Positions 23,398 through 34,795 of a stretch of DNA of 64,000 bases are shown here, in pieces. The position numbers and the translations under genes are program-made. Within the stretch, counting starts at the first letter, position 1. The number at the start of each line of letters is the position of its first letter. The stretch is from assembly GCA_001600175.1 (NCBI GenBank), contig BCJC01000006.1:62001-126000 (forward strand). The letters are read 5' to 3'. Source of the DNA: Erythrobasidium yunnanense. Its lineage: Eukaryota; Basidiomycota; Cystobasidiomycetes; Erythrobasidiales; Erythrobasidiaceae. The notes under the pieces were generated by a model. The model made no database searches. It was not told where the DNA came from and saw only the letters and a list, made by a program, of their open reading frames with translations.

Positions 23398-24958
23398 ATG
23401 GGCAGAGCACCGAAAGCATCAGCATCTTCTGAGCAGCGTCATGATCCGCTGGGCGTGCAATTGAGGACCGACACCAGCGGGCTGCTGAGCCAGCCGGGGA
23501 GGAGGGAAAAGAAGAACAGGCATAAAATAGCGGGAGATGAGGTAGAACGCGATAGCAGCATGTCAAAGTGCATAGCTAATCCAGTAGTGTAGGACTCTAT
23601 CGACGCAAAGACGTCCGCACGGATTCTGCGACTCGCGAAAGAACAGCAACAGGAAGAGCTGGATCTCGACAACGAAGGACAAGCGGCACCCACGACTTTG
23701 GCAGCTTCTACATCTGCTGGTCCATCACGGCTTACGCAGCCCAGAGAGGTGTCAGAGCCCGAAGACGAAGACGACGAGGAATTTGACGATGACCATGATT
23801 TTGGTGACGAAGAATACGAAGAGCTGGTAGGTACTATACGAGCTGTTCCGCTAAGCCACTCTAACGGCGTAATAACAGCAAATCGACGAGAATGACCAAG
23901 CTGTACTCGACTCTTTCGTTCCAGGCGCCGGACCAGGGATAGGGCAAACCCGAAACCTGGCAGATCTGATTATGGCAAAGATACACGAGAGAGAAGAGAA
24001 TGAGAAGACTGGGATGGACAAAGCGCCTGCGATAGCACAGAGTACAGGTCTGGACCCGAAGGTGATAGAAGTATATACGAGGTGGGGCCGTCCATTCGCA
24101 CCCGTGTATTGTCAATGCTGATTATCTGAAATATAGAGTCGGCCTCTTGTTGTCGCGCTACAAGTCTGGCCCGCTACCGAAAGCATTCAAAATCCTTCCT
24201 ACCCTCTCGCAATGGCCTCTACTTCTGTCAATTACCAACCCAGGAAGCTGGACACCGCATGCTCTACTAGCAGCAACCAAGATTTTCGCATCGAACCTGG
24301 ATCCGAAGCAGTCCCAGAAATTCTATAGGGATATCTTGAGCGACAGGATCAGAGAAGAGATTTTCATGAACAAGAAGCTTAGCGTGCAGAGCTACTTTGC
24401 GCTCAAGAAGGCTCTGTACAAGCCTGCAGCTTTCTTCAAAGGCCTCTTGTTTCCATTATGCGAAGTGAGCTGGCTTTACCTGCGCCTATTTGTTCTAAAC
24501 TGACGTACCAACAGTCCGGCACTTGCACGCTGCGCGAAGCCGTCATCATTGGCTCTATCATACAAAAGATATCCATCCCGGTATTACACTCTGGCGCCGC
24601 TCTCCTAAAGCTAGCCGAAATGGACTACTCTGGCCCAAACTCCCTCTTTATCCGTGTCTTGCTGGACAAGAAGTATGCGCTCCCTTACAAAGTAGTAGAT
24701 GCGCTGGTGTTCCACTTCCTTCGGTTCAAGAAGGATACGAGAGTCTTGCCCGTTCTATGGCACCAGAGCTTCCTAGTTTTCGTGCAGAGGTACAAGTCGG
24801 ACTTGACGCCTGAGCAGAAGGAAGCCCTCTTGGAAGTTCTTAGATTCAAGAGCCATCCCCAAATTACGCCTGAGATCAGAAGGGAAATCGTGAACTCTAC
24901 AAGCAGGGACGAACTGCTAGAGGAGAACATGGAGGTCGAGGAGGAGATTCTCTTGTAG
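23398..24958 (+). CDS. ENP1: Bystin, 40S ribosome biogenesis factor
   Basis: Essential nuclear factor for pre-40S assembly and export. Inferred exons are 23398-23541, 23593-23826, 23879-24081, 24137-24464 and 24515-24958. The N-terminal half is charged and acidic ([11 protein letters not shown]), preceded by [19 protein letters not shown]. The bystin domain has [55 protein letters not shown] and [16 protein letters not shown]. Length of about 450 residues fits the family. The initiator ATG is the first in frame and is followed by basic residues as in other fungal Enp1. Confidence 0.94.
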
Positions 24959-25133
24959 ACGGCTATCACAGCCTTCTTCGGATCTGCGATGTTGATCCTG
25001 TTGTTATGCGATAATTCAGCAGAGTATCCTTGTCCGTTTCGGTGCGAGGCGTCGATAAGTCAGATTGACCGAAGTACGCGAGTCGTTAACAACAAGAAGG
25101 CGCCCTGTAATCTCCAAATCCATTTCCTACTCG

Positions 25134-26388
25134 CTACCGATTGGCAGACTCGCACTTCGCCTGCAATTCCGTCGCAGTCCGCTCTATCTGCGCCTTACAC
25201 GCTATGCACCACTTCCCTAGCGCTTCTTGCCTTTGCAGTCCTTCCGCGTTTGTATTCGTATCTTCAACACTACCGTTTGACAGCGTCAAGCCCGACACTG
25301 CCTGCGCGAGGTCTTCAGGCTGTTCTTGCGATTGCGCAAGATCCAGCAGCTTCAGAGACAAAGACTGATAGTCTCGAGCATTCTTGGCAACGTCTTGCAA
25401 CGACTGAGGGTGATATAGCGTAGATGCCAGTTCGTCCTGCTGACATTGTATTGCTTGCCCAGCATGGTGTATCCGTATGAGCAGGGGAGATAATAAAGGT
25501 GATAGTGACAGAGTGGAAGTATAGGAGGATGTGGAGAGCTTCTTGAAGAGGGTTTTCACGAACTTCATGAGCTGAATGGCTGATAAGGCCACTTCCAGCT
25601 CTTCCGGCGAAAGAGGTTCTCCATCGTCATAGTCGAAGTCATCTCCGAAATCGTCTTCGAAGTCATCATCATCGTCTGCATCCTCTTCGTCGTCTTCTGC
25701 CTTTCCCTTGCCCTTGTCTGTTCGCTGTGTGAGCTCCTCGACTTCCGATAGCGCGTCCTGCATAACCGCCAGTAACGCTGTCCAGACCTTGACAAAGGCC
25801 GATAGTTCATCCTTTGAAAGCTTCTCCAGCTTCTCTACTGCTTTCCACACCAAGCTTGTTCCCGTCAGCATCTGTTTCCTCTGTTCAGGGTTGATTTTTC
25901 CTGATGCTGGGAGCTGGGATGTATAGATTGTATATGATGTATCGACGAGTTCCTTCAAGGTCACCAAAGCGTTTTCACTGCCTGTAAACCATTCTTTCGC
26001 AAGCAGACTTTCTCGACCTTGACGCTGTTGTAAGATGTCCAATGCAAATGCGATTTTGCCAACGAGGTCTTGCAGCTTCTTCGCTACACCCTGTGCGGCG
26101 TCCCAAGTCTCTTTAGGCGGTGCGAAAGCCAGCGACAGAGCTGTCGTTTCTTTCGAGATCAGGGTGAAAAGGCCAGTGAGGTCGGATAGGATAGTCGAGG
26201 TCGAGGCAGCTTCGTTCTCGCCGTTCACATCGCTGTTGCTCAGACTATTGCTTGATAATGAGGTCAAGGTAGCATCCAGCAGCGTCGACAGGCCTTTCAA
26301 AGCTTCAAGAGCACTTTCTGCAGCAGAATCCAGCGTCAACTGCAACCCGATTTACTTCTGACCATCTTCTGCTCACTCTTCTGTGCAT
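25134..26388 (-). CDS. GCIP (cyclin-D1-binding protein 1-like) family protein
   Basis: A long frame of about 400 codons (26339-25134) reads helical, acidic sequence with PPKETWDAAQGVAKKLQDLV, NPEQRKQMLTGTSLVWKAVE and a strongly acidic stretch (DDDDDFEDDFGDDFDYDDGE). This layout matches fungal GCIP-domain proteins (Grap2 and cyclin-D interacting), whose role in fungi is unclear. The frame has no ATG near its 5' end. The best start I find is an ATG at 26388 in a 12-nt first exon (26388-26377, MHRR), joined through an unusually short 37-nt intron (26376-26340, GTGAGC to TTGCAG). This start is tentative. It is divergent from the zinc transporter. Confidence 0.75.
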
Positions 26389-26623
26389 CTCGTCCAGTCA
26401 TCACGGTAGCTGAGCCAAAGGTATGCAAGCTGACCTGTAGAGCCAGGAAACGAGCGAAGGGTGACGCGCATATCAGTCGGACCGGGCGACTTCAGAAGCG
26501 CAGCATCAAGCCATTGCGAAGAATTCCACTCGCTGACTTTCCTCTCCTTCCAATAGCTTCCACCTTTCGCTTCTTCTCGTCTCCCTGCTGAGCCGTACGC
26601 TTGCGGTTGATCTGCTCAGTACC
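26389..26623. promoter_or_regulatory. Divergent promoter between GCIP-like gene and CDF transporter
   Basis: 235 bases between outward-facing starts; no specific element recognised. Confidence 0.4.
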
Positions 26624-28074
26624 ATGAAGAAAGCTACCAAGCTATCCACCGCGATCGCTATATCGTTGAGTTTCTTCTTCGTCGAGCTTATTATCGGGAT
26701 CAGGCAAGGAAGTCTTGCTCTTGTCGCGGATGCTTTCCATATAGCAAGCGGTCAGCCTGCACATCTCCATGCGAGTATAGCTATCTATTCTATCAAGCTA
26801 ACTTCAATGCTTTTAAGATATTATCGGCTTTGTCATCGCTCTGGTTGCTGTCCGCCTTGCGGAGAAGCGAACAGGATACCCATGTAAGCGGTTTTCGTAC
26901 TTCGCGAAGTGCACAAGCAGCTCAATTGAAATTATCACTAGCTACCTTCTCGTACGGTCTGCAAAGGGCCCCTACTGTCGGTGCCTTCTTCAATGGCTGC
27001 TTCCTTACTGGATTGGGCTTCGCTATCCTGTTGCAAAGCATAGAGCGCCTCATTACTCCTGAAGAAGTGATTGATCCCAAGTTGGTGTTGATAGTAAGCC
27101 ATCGCGCAGCGCCGTATACTGTTACTACATAGCTGATCAAGGTTGTGCGATCAGGTAGGAGGTGTTGGTCTAGCCCTCAACATACTTGCAGCGCTGGTTG
27201 TTCACGACCACGGTGACCATGGACACTCGCATGATAAGCCTGGAGCCAGAGAAGAGCAGCAAGTATCTGCTTCTATCGCCCTGCAGGACATTCCCGATGC
27301 CCACGCGGATCACGTTCATACTACCCGAGTACCCAAGAATAAAGCCGGGTACGATCTCGGTTTACTCGGTGCCATGATCCATCTGGTTGGAGATGCTCTA
27401 AACAGCGTAGCTGTCATGATTTCTGCGGTCATCATTTGGCAAGCACACTGGCAGCGCGCAGATGGTGTTGCTTCCGTAGTCGTCTCGTTGATGATCGTAG
27501 CAACGGCTATTCCCCTACTCAAACGGTCAGGAAGGCTGCTGCTGGAGATCGCTCCACAAGGCTTGGACTTGAAAAGTGTAGAGAAGGACATAAAGAGCTT
27601 GAAGTGAGTAGAGGACATCCACGAGCTTCACGCCTACTCTCTGAGTAAGCTGTTACACAATCTCGACGGACTTAGATCTATTCTGATGCCACCGTACAGC
27701 TCAAAATATACATATTGCAAGTCTCCATGTCACGGTTGATCCAGAAACGACTATTCAGGATTTTGTTTCGACAGCCAAGCGCATACGAGAAGTAGGTACA
27801 AGAGGCTGCATTTACACATCAGCTGGCTCATCTTTCATGTTCGCAGTGTTTACATGCTTGGGGTCTGCACGGAGGTGTCACTTGTCAACCAGAACTGGCA
27901 GACGTAGGCAGGAGCACCATCGCTAGTGCTGCCACATTGCGAGCGAGAGAGGGGTCCCAAGCGCATAGTTCAAGCGTCCAGACACCAGAAAGCGCTCGAG
28001 ACTCAACAAGGAAAGCGAAGAGTTGCCAAATCGTAGATGACTGCGGCGAGGCTACCTGCTGTGCAGACTCTTGA
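26624..28074 (+). CDS. CDF zinc transporter (ZRC1/COT1-like) with an in-frame TGA
   Basis: Vacuolar or secretory-pathway Zn2+/H+ antiporter family. Inferred exons are 26624-26750, 26818-26883, 26942-27093, 27155-27644, 27700-27791 and 27847-28074. TM1-2 have the metal site DAFHIASD (H-x3-D). FSYGLQRAPTVGAFFNG and a His-rich loop (HDHGDHGHSHD) follow, then the second site HLVGDALNSVAVM. The cytoplasmic domain has VEDIHELHAYSL, IHIASLHVTVDPETT and a Cys-rich tail (CGEATCCADS) typical of Zrc1/Cot1. A TGA at 27605-27607 interrupts the frame between IKSLK and VEDIHEL, both clearly conserved. I find no GT-AG intron that removes it without losing conserved sequence. It may be a sequencing error, readthrough, or a recent null allele. 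Confidence 0.85.
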
Positions 28075-28077
28075 ACC

Positions 28078-30784
28078 TCATATGTGGAGGGTTATCATGA
28101 GACTGTGCACGCTACGTGGAGCCTTGCGGGAATGTATACTGCCCTTCGTTAGACCAATCGTTGAGCAACTGACAGGCCGAGTATGGTCAGCCTGGCGCAA
28201 GTCGACGACTGCGTTGTAGCGTACCCTCTCGAAGTCGAAATCTTCGAGGTTGTCTAAATCGTATCCGCTTGCAGCGTTTTGCGGAACGATAGCTGCAAAG
28301 CCAACATTCGTTCCTATGGCCGACCCGGGAGACTCCTCACTGCTTGTCAAGCCTTGCGTAAAGGTACTGAGCCAGCGGCTGAAATCGTCTGCGTGGTCTT
28401 CAGCCTGGGAAGTCAATGGCCTCGGGGCATTGGAGTGCGCTGTAAGACTTTGTAGGAATTCTGCCTGCAAGGCAGCGGTAGTGTCTGGATTCTTGTTGAG
28501 GTTCTTGAATATTTGAGATGTTTGTGCAATGAGTGCGATCGCCCTGGACTTTCTTTCCTCGTCAAACGCGGGCTTATTGATGAGCTAGGGTGACTCCTTC
28601 AGCTGCAGTTCTCCAAGCGCTTTTACTTTCCCGTACCTTGTGGAGAAATGCGGCTGCATCTGTTATGGCTTTGTCAGCTCCTCTACGCTTTCGCACTTCC
28701 CCCGAGAAAGAACATACACGCAATCATGACGGACATGCTGTCTTGCGCATATCGAAGTATGTTCTGATCCATAGAAGCAATAGTGTGCAGTTGCGCGAGA
28801 TTATCGATAGCAATCTCATAGCACTGATCTTGACTCTTGATCGGTAGAGAAAACTCGGATGCTGTCCAGGTAAAGCTGTTCAAGGTGAGACGAACCTGGA
28901 ATGCAGAGTATATTAGCTACAATGCATTGAAGTCAGAATATACCGCACATGCTGTTCGAAGAAGCACAGTAAGGCCCAATATATCGGGGGCTGCTGATGC
29001 CTGTCCGTCTCGGCTTTCCAGAAGGAGCGCCATTGACGCAGATCATAGTTGATGCCTGCGGCTCAAGTCAACATTGTCTTATCGCTACGCTTCTACCTTT
29101 CTGACCTAAAAGCTCCTATGCGTATCGATAATCTGATCGCCCTTATATCTGGGCGAAAGTGTGTCCAGTGCTTCTGACTAATGGAGAATCAATATATTTG
29201 TCATTGGGGCAGAGCAGTGATATACCGCACGGCAATGACTCTCAGCTCCGTGAAGCCTGCTATCACGGCATCGCCATGTACGCGCAACGGGTGATCTGAG
29301 AAGTGCCTCGGTTTCCGTATGATCGGATCTTGACCTCGAAGGCTCCAGTCTATCCGCTGTCAGAGGTAGCTCGTGGCCCAAGGCAGGCAAAGACGAACCT
29401 CGACCAGTGGCAGACGACATAGCTCTGTCCATCATGAAAGCCCTAGCAGAGTCTGAATTCAGCTAGCCGAAGTTGATATATGGTACAGGAAGCTTACAGC
29501 ATCCAGGTTCTGACAAGATTTCGACGCTCTCTTTGCTGAAACTCGGGCGTTCCGGGCAGATCGTCTATGGGTGTGCAGTCCAATCCAATTTCGATGGCGG
29601 TACGACAGAGCTGTCGTAAGACTCTCAGATGACTATATTGGAAGGGGGAAGGCTCTGATCTTACCAAGCCTACGTACATCCATGCTCGATTGTCTCGCGG
29701 AGCCTTCCAGAAGTAGATCTGGGAAACAGTCGTTGAGCCGGCGCCTCGACTGTGATTGCCCTGCCTTACCAACATCCACGCTTGGACAGTCTCGACCGTG
29801 CGCCGACTGCTTAGTATAGCTTCAACGGACCGCTCGGTTGCGATTTGGGCCAGAAAATTGGCTATTGAGGGGGCTATGAATTTGGCTGCAGACGAAAGAA
29901 CAGCTGTAAAGCTATCAAGGACAGGTAAGCTAGATGAGGGCCCTACTAACAAGCATGGCTCACAGGAAAGTGCTGCGCTCGCGGACATACTCGAAAGAGT
30001 GGAGGTTTGGGTCGAAGAGCATAATGATAGGATTCAGGTGCGCGAAGAAGCTGTAATGAAACTTGAGCTGCTCCTCACGCACAACGCCTAAGACGCCCTA
30101 CAAATTGTATAATTGCTGAGCCATTCCTTGGGAAATGAGGCCCAACGAAACGACATCCTTCACCTCGATACGATGAGGAGCCCTTCCAGAGCGCGCATGT
30201 CTTTGATGTCCATTGTTATGACTAGGATTAAGGAGATTGCGCAAAGAGAAGGATCTCGAAGAGCCAGATATAAAGGGTAAAGGGTGTGCAGACCTGTCGG
30301 TCATGGACGGCTCGACGATCTCTTCTTCATCACTGTCAATGTCATCGTTGTGATCCAGATTCGCATAGACCGTAGGGCTGGTCGTTGGCATATCGGCAGA
30401 TGTAGATGCTATTGCCGGCTCAGCACGAAACGCACTGCTTCCGGAAAGGTCTGGCTGGCCAACAGCGCTGTCATGTCTGGGGAGGTCCATTCCACGAGTT
30501 CTGCGAGCATTCGAAACTGGTCACTATCGCCGGCCGGGTCCTTGACGCGCAAATGTTGTGCTTCTTCACCTTTTGCGACCTCGTTTATGCGGCTCGAAGA
30601 TGCACTCGCAGCCAGTGACTTTGCAGCGCTCACATCTTCCAGATTGGGTATCTGTTACGACACATTTCGCCTTGCATTGGCGACACAGATTGCAGGCTGC
30701 CGTCGCTGCTCTCTTCTTTGTTCTGGTCACATCGTTTTGCTGGCTTTCGATTTGCGATGAGACTCCTCCGTATTGGTTCTGCAT
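28078..30784 (-). CDS. Zn2Cys6 fungal transcription factor
   Basis: Nuclear DNA-binding regulator. Exon 1 (30784-30570) holds a perfect binuclear cluster with spacing C-x2-C-x6-C-x9-C-x2-C-x6-C, followed by a basic end PHKRGRKR. The next exon starts at 30475 with HDSAVGQPDLSG, then acidic and Ser-rich sequence. The fungal-specific middle homology region is spread over short exons: VSLGLISQGMAQQLYNL, FFAHLNPIIMLFDPNLHSF, ERSVEAILSSRRTVETVQAW, WMYVGL and AIEIGLDCTPIDDLP. The 3' end is uncertain: a donor follows FEDFDFER-like residues near 28221, and the open frame stops at 28078. The gene converges almost end-to-end with the zinc transporter (stop at 28074). Its targets are unknown. Confidence 0.8.
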
Positions 30785-31004
30785 GTCTTGCTATGCTGCA
30801 ATGACCTTCCTCGCAAGCCAGACGCATGCGCAAGAGATCAAGGCGAATGCAGCTTCCACGGCAACGATAAGCTGGGCATCCACGAACGATACAACACTGA
30901 AACGTGCAATACAGGCCGGCTGTATTGTAGAGTATTGAGTCAAAGAGACAGTTCGTAGACTAGACGTCGGAAAGACGAAGTATGCAAGATCTCCCTGTGC
31001 GAGC

Positions 31005-32537
31005 TCATTGTGCAAGATACTGCTGACCCGGACCATTTGAAGCACTCATATCGTCTGCCCGGAAGTACGCGTAGCCTGGAAGAGAAAGCTTAGTCTGCGC
31101 ATGCTGAGCGCAACCTTGCTGACACTTACCCTTGACCCAGCTCTGAGAATCCAGCCATGGAAGCACCTTTGCGAAGAAGGCAGAAGCATCTCCCGAATCG
31201 ACACGCATCTCCGTGATCCATACATTACGGTTGTTGTACCGGGTGTGCATGTCGGTCACATATTTCTGGAAGACGTCTGTATATGAGGCATCTCCGTACC
31301 AATGAAGAGCGATCTCGTCGACGTGGCACTCTGCATCGGGACAGGCCTTCATGAAGCGGTCAAGCCAGTTTGGCCCCTCGCCAGCAACATCTGGAGAGCC
31401 CCAAGCTATTCCAGGCGATACGAGGACCTTCCCTTGGTCGTGAAGTGGGGCAAAGTGCTGCTTCCACATAGCTACAGCGTCTCTGTACCGGCTTTGTTAG
31501 CCCATCTGTCCCGACTAGAGCCCTAGAGATACAAACTTACGGTACCGATATACAAGACTGTCCGTGTTGACACTGTGGAACAGAATAACGGTGAAATTAG
31601 TATTCTGATCAACATCATCAGGAGATCATGGACTCCCCATTTTTTCTTCTGGCTCATTGTACTGCGTGTTCTGCAGCTGTTAGTACACATACATACGACG
31701 CCTCATAAGCTTACGCACCCCGAACAAGATCTTGGAGCCAGAGTTCTCTACGTTCGCCTTCCAGCTCTCTTGCATACCAGCTTTAGCACCCCATAGCTGA
31801 GGATAATGCTTGAGTCCCTGTAGACCACTTGCCTCTTGTGCCCAGTTCAGCCCGAAGCCCAACTTGCCTGTGCTAGCGAATTGCTGAACGGCTGCGGCCG
31901 AATTGTAGCATATACCTCGCTTAGGAGAAGGATAGTCACCACCTCCGCTGTTTGTAGGGGAACTTGACGGGTTAGCGCTGGAAGTAGACAGAGCCGCTGC
32001 TGATGTCTTTGTTCCGGAAGACTGGCCGCCCGTGTTGGTCGTGCCCGATGAAGCTGTACCAGTTGGTTTGGGTGGCATCACAGCAGCACTGGTCGTCGAA
32101 GTCTTAATACTGGTGTCCGGCCCAGGACTACTGTTTCCATTGCTATTGGGCCGACTACTTGGGCCCTGCGCCGATGTTGCTGTAGATCGACTAGTTGCGC
32201 TTGTGCTTGCAGCACCAGAGTTCGATGCATTCACGGTCTCTGTAATTGTCGCGTACACGGTTTCGTAGACGATTGTTGTGGATGCTGGGCCGGAATCAAC
32301 CTGACATCCCTCGCCTCCTATCGCCCCGATTGCACCTCTGACTCTGTCATCTCTTGCGACATAGATGTGGTCGTGCGGATCGCTTTCTAGGCCGGGACTG
32401 CCTATTCTTTTCGATAGATGGCCATGTCGGCGGAGATTAAGCTTTGGAGACCTGATATGAGGCTGAGTAGGACTAGCAAGCACAGCTGTACCTAAAGTTG
32501 CGAGCGTGAAGGAGAGAGCTAGTGGGCTGAGGAGCAT
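31005..32537 (-). CDS. GH128 endo-glucanase-like secreted protein, copy 2, with Ser/Thr-rich linker
   Basis: Signal peptide (residues about 1-22), then a long Ser/Thr/Gly-rich linker (residues about 95-205), probably O-mannosylated, then the GH128 domain. Exon 1 is 32537-31719. Family marks are YPSPKRGICY, NEPEE, CQHGQSCIS, VAMWKQHFAPLHDQGK, IALHWYGDASYTD and WITEMRVDSGDASAFF; the end is GPGQQYLAQ. The catalytic glutamates sit in NEPE and ITEM. The joint between the NEPEEK exon and the CQHGQSC exon (about 31642-31580) does not fit a canonical donor in the needed phase. One base may be missing near a G run, or a non-standard donor is used. The paralogue at 5062-6177 lacks the linker. Likely acts on cell-wall beta-1,3-glucan. 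Confidence 0.82.
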
Positions 32538-33403
32538 TTCTCGGAAGTCTGGGAGCCGAACTATGATAGCGAGCGAATGAGGGGAAGTGAATGTCGGATC
32601 GTATCTTAGCTATGATCGTACAGTCTTTCAGATGGTCCTTGCTAAGGCAGTAAGGCCATATCGTCCATACGCCTGTAGCGGGTCAGCCTTTGTGTCGAAA
32701 AGTCGACTTCGGATGTCGACCTCCATACCCGGGAGCTACGAGGACCCGTTCTCCAGCCACAAGGATAGCATCTGCAACAGCAACGAGACCATGGCGTATC
32801 ATTATTTCTGGATTCGACTCAGCGAAAGCCACGAAGCTTGTTTCAGCTCCGATCATTGAGGGTTTTGCCAGGTAACGGCAACCTTAATGCAGACGCAATC
32901 ATCGTCTTCGTCATCAGCGCGAAAGCACTGCGGGTGTAATATGCGCTCGAGCGAGCCAGCACCGGGAAGGACCAGACGGGTACTCTTCAACCCGTAAATG
33001 CGAGAGCTGCGCGTAGAGCCAGAAGTTGAGCTTTTCTGCCATCACGAAGTCCATGGATGGCAGCAGTAGTGCTGCTCGCCCAGGTTACCTAACGCCTCGA
33101 TGAAGAAGAAGAGGCAAGATGCGAATCTTTCACAATACTGCATATCTAAGAGACAGTACACCACCATATCCCACAATGCCGTACTCATCTAGCTTCCCAG
33201 CTTATCATACATCATGTCTCATCATAGTCAAGTCCTCGACAGGACCTTCAGACGGAATCAAAGGCCATCATACCTTTGAACCCAACCCAACCTTAGTAGC
33301 ATCCATGCGGGCAGGGGATGCGTCCTCTCCTACCTCTGCTGCTGTCCCAGCTCGCAAAAGGCTTATCAAGCTGTCAAGCCAAGTCTAAAGCAAGTCCAGT
33401 GAC
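32538..33403. other. Intergenic region upstream of GH128 copy 2, no confident gene
   Basis: Short open frames exist, including an ATG-initiated 70-codon frame at 33176-33388 in a fair start context, but none has a recognised motif or a paralogue in the window. A small unannotated gene cannot be excluded. Confidence 0.3.
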
Positions 33404-33931
33404 ATGAACAGTTTACACCGCTATCGAGTGTCAAATCGCTGGTCTATCGCAGGCCACTGCCTCAAATGCCGACAAGATGGCCAATCTCGACCATCTCAGA
33501 CAGTCTGCAAGCCCACAGCTCAAAGGGGTCTTTCACGCAGCTTCGATTGGGAGATCGGCCCGCGAAAAGATCCTTCGCCAAAGTGTATTCACGAGGTCCA
33601 GATAAAGAAGACCATCACTACCTTCTTCATCCTACCTCCGATGCACACCGAAGAGCTATACAGGGCCGTCAGAACGGCCGACGGGCGCTTGGGATGGGAG
33701 CAGAAGCCATCCAAAGTTAGGGAAGGGCATGTACTGAACAGCGTATGGGGTCGCTGGAAAACACCACAAAACGAGCCCAATGGCGATAAGTCTGGCGCGC
33801 ACGATGAACCTGAACCCATGTCCGCAATGCCGTCTAAACCACCAAGCGAATCAAAAAAGCGTGACACCAATCAATCCGCAGTCTCTCAGTCAAGCGAGCG
33901 AAGTCATAAAACGAACCATTCGCGACGATAG
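33404..33931 (+). CDS. Hypothetical open frame of 175 codons
   Basis: Continuous ATG-initiated frame (MNSLHRYRVSNRWSIAG) with a basic, hydrophilic C-terminus. I recognise no domain. All three forward frames are fairly open here, which is a warning that this may be composition and not coding. The region lies between GH128 copy 2 and U1 copy 2. Reported only because no other gene explains it. Confidence 0.22.
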   Translation: MNSLHRYRVSNRWSIAGHCLKCRQDGQSRPSQTVCKPTAQRGLSRSFDWEIGPRKDPSPKCIHEVQIKKTITTFFILPPMHTEELYRAVRTADGRLGWEQKPSKVREGHVLNSVWGRWKTPQNEPNGDKSGAHDEPEPMSAMPSKPPSESKKRDTNQSAVSQSSERSHKTNHSRR

Positions 33932-34080
33932 CCATATCGATACATTATCGCTTCGCTGTGACATCGTCGAACTAGAAGACCCCGCGTCTCTAGCTGCGTC
34001 ACAACTGCACCGTATTGCATCCCTTACCTGACGCTGGCCATAGTCTGAAGGCCTGCGGGTCTTCAAGGCGTGCCAAGAGG

Positions 34081-34315
34081 TTCTATACGAACCATGACTA
34101 CGGTTGTCGAGCGATACGTCCGCTTGAAAGGCTCGTTGTCATGAAAGGCTTGGTCAAAGGTCGCTGATCCGCTTGAAAGGGACGCAAAAAAGCTTAACTG
34201 CTGCCTGGAGTGTAAGGGCCCATGTGAAATCAGTCTGACAGATCCGCCTGCGTGGTACTTGCTCTCTCGTCCCCAAACGCTTTTCATATACAAGCAAGCA
34301 TAGAAACAAGCAACC
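34081..34315 (+). repeat. Conserved upstream block of U1 copy 2
   Basis: Matches the block upstream of U1 copy 1 (8360-8600, opposite strand), with the same order of short identical stretches. It marks a dispersed duplication that included the promoter. Confidence 0.7.
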
Positions 34316-34795
34316 ATGGAGTGGCCAGCATACGTACAGAGTCCTGTTGATTGGGATCCCGCATGGAATGAATGGGTAGGACTGCCAGAGACACCTCGCT
34401 CCGCCAGGCCGGCGAGCGCAAGCATCAAGCCAAAGACTGAAACGAACGACGACATGCTACCAGATGCGCGTGAGTATCAGCAGCTCGTTCTGGCCAAAGT
34501 CGGAGAGATGGAGCGCTACCGGTCGCCGGCCAACAAGCCGAACAAGCACACGGGCGGCAGGCCAGTGGAGTGTCTCAACAGAAGTCCAGACGAAAACGCG
34601 AACGCGCAGAAGCCAGCTGTGAAGCCCCGTACGAGGACGGCCATGCAGCAGGTCCGACACGCAGCCGCGCTGCACAGCCAGCTCACCGCGCAGCCATCGT
34701 CGCGCAGACAACAGGCTGGGAGCGGAAAGAGCGGAAAGCATAATGCTCAACGAGTGAAGGGCAGAGTATACGGAGTAAGCGCGGTCAGGACATAG
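34316..34795 (+). CDS. Unknown protein family U1, copy 2 (about 160 residues)
   Basis: Single exon starting MEWPAYVQSPVDWDPAWNEW, then VGLPETPRSARPASAS. The middle helix EYQQLVLAKVGEMERYRSP parallels copy 1. A basic tail includes MQQVRHAAAL and KGRVYGVSAVRT. Differences from copy 1 concentrate in the low-complexity tail, while the acidic-aromatic N-terminus is nearly invariant, which suggests purifying selection on the first 32 residues and the helix. No known domain recognised. Confidence 0.6.
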   Translation: MEWPAYVQSPVDWDPAWNEWVGLPETPRSARPASASIKPKTETNDDMLPDAREYQQLVLAKVGEMERYRSPANKPNKHTGGRPVECLNRSPDENANAQKPAVKPRTRTAMQQVRHAAALHSQLTAQPSSRRQQAGSGKSGKHNAQRVKGRVYGVSAVRT

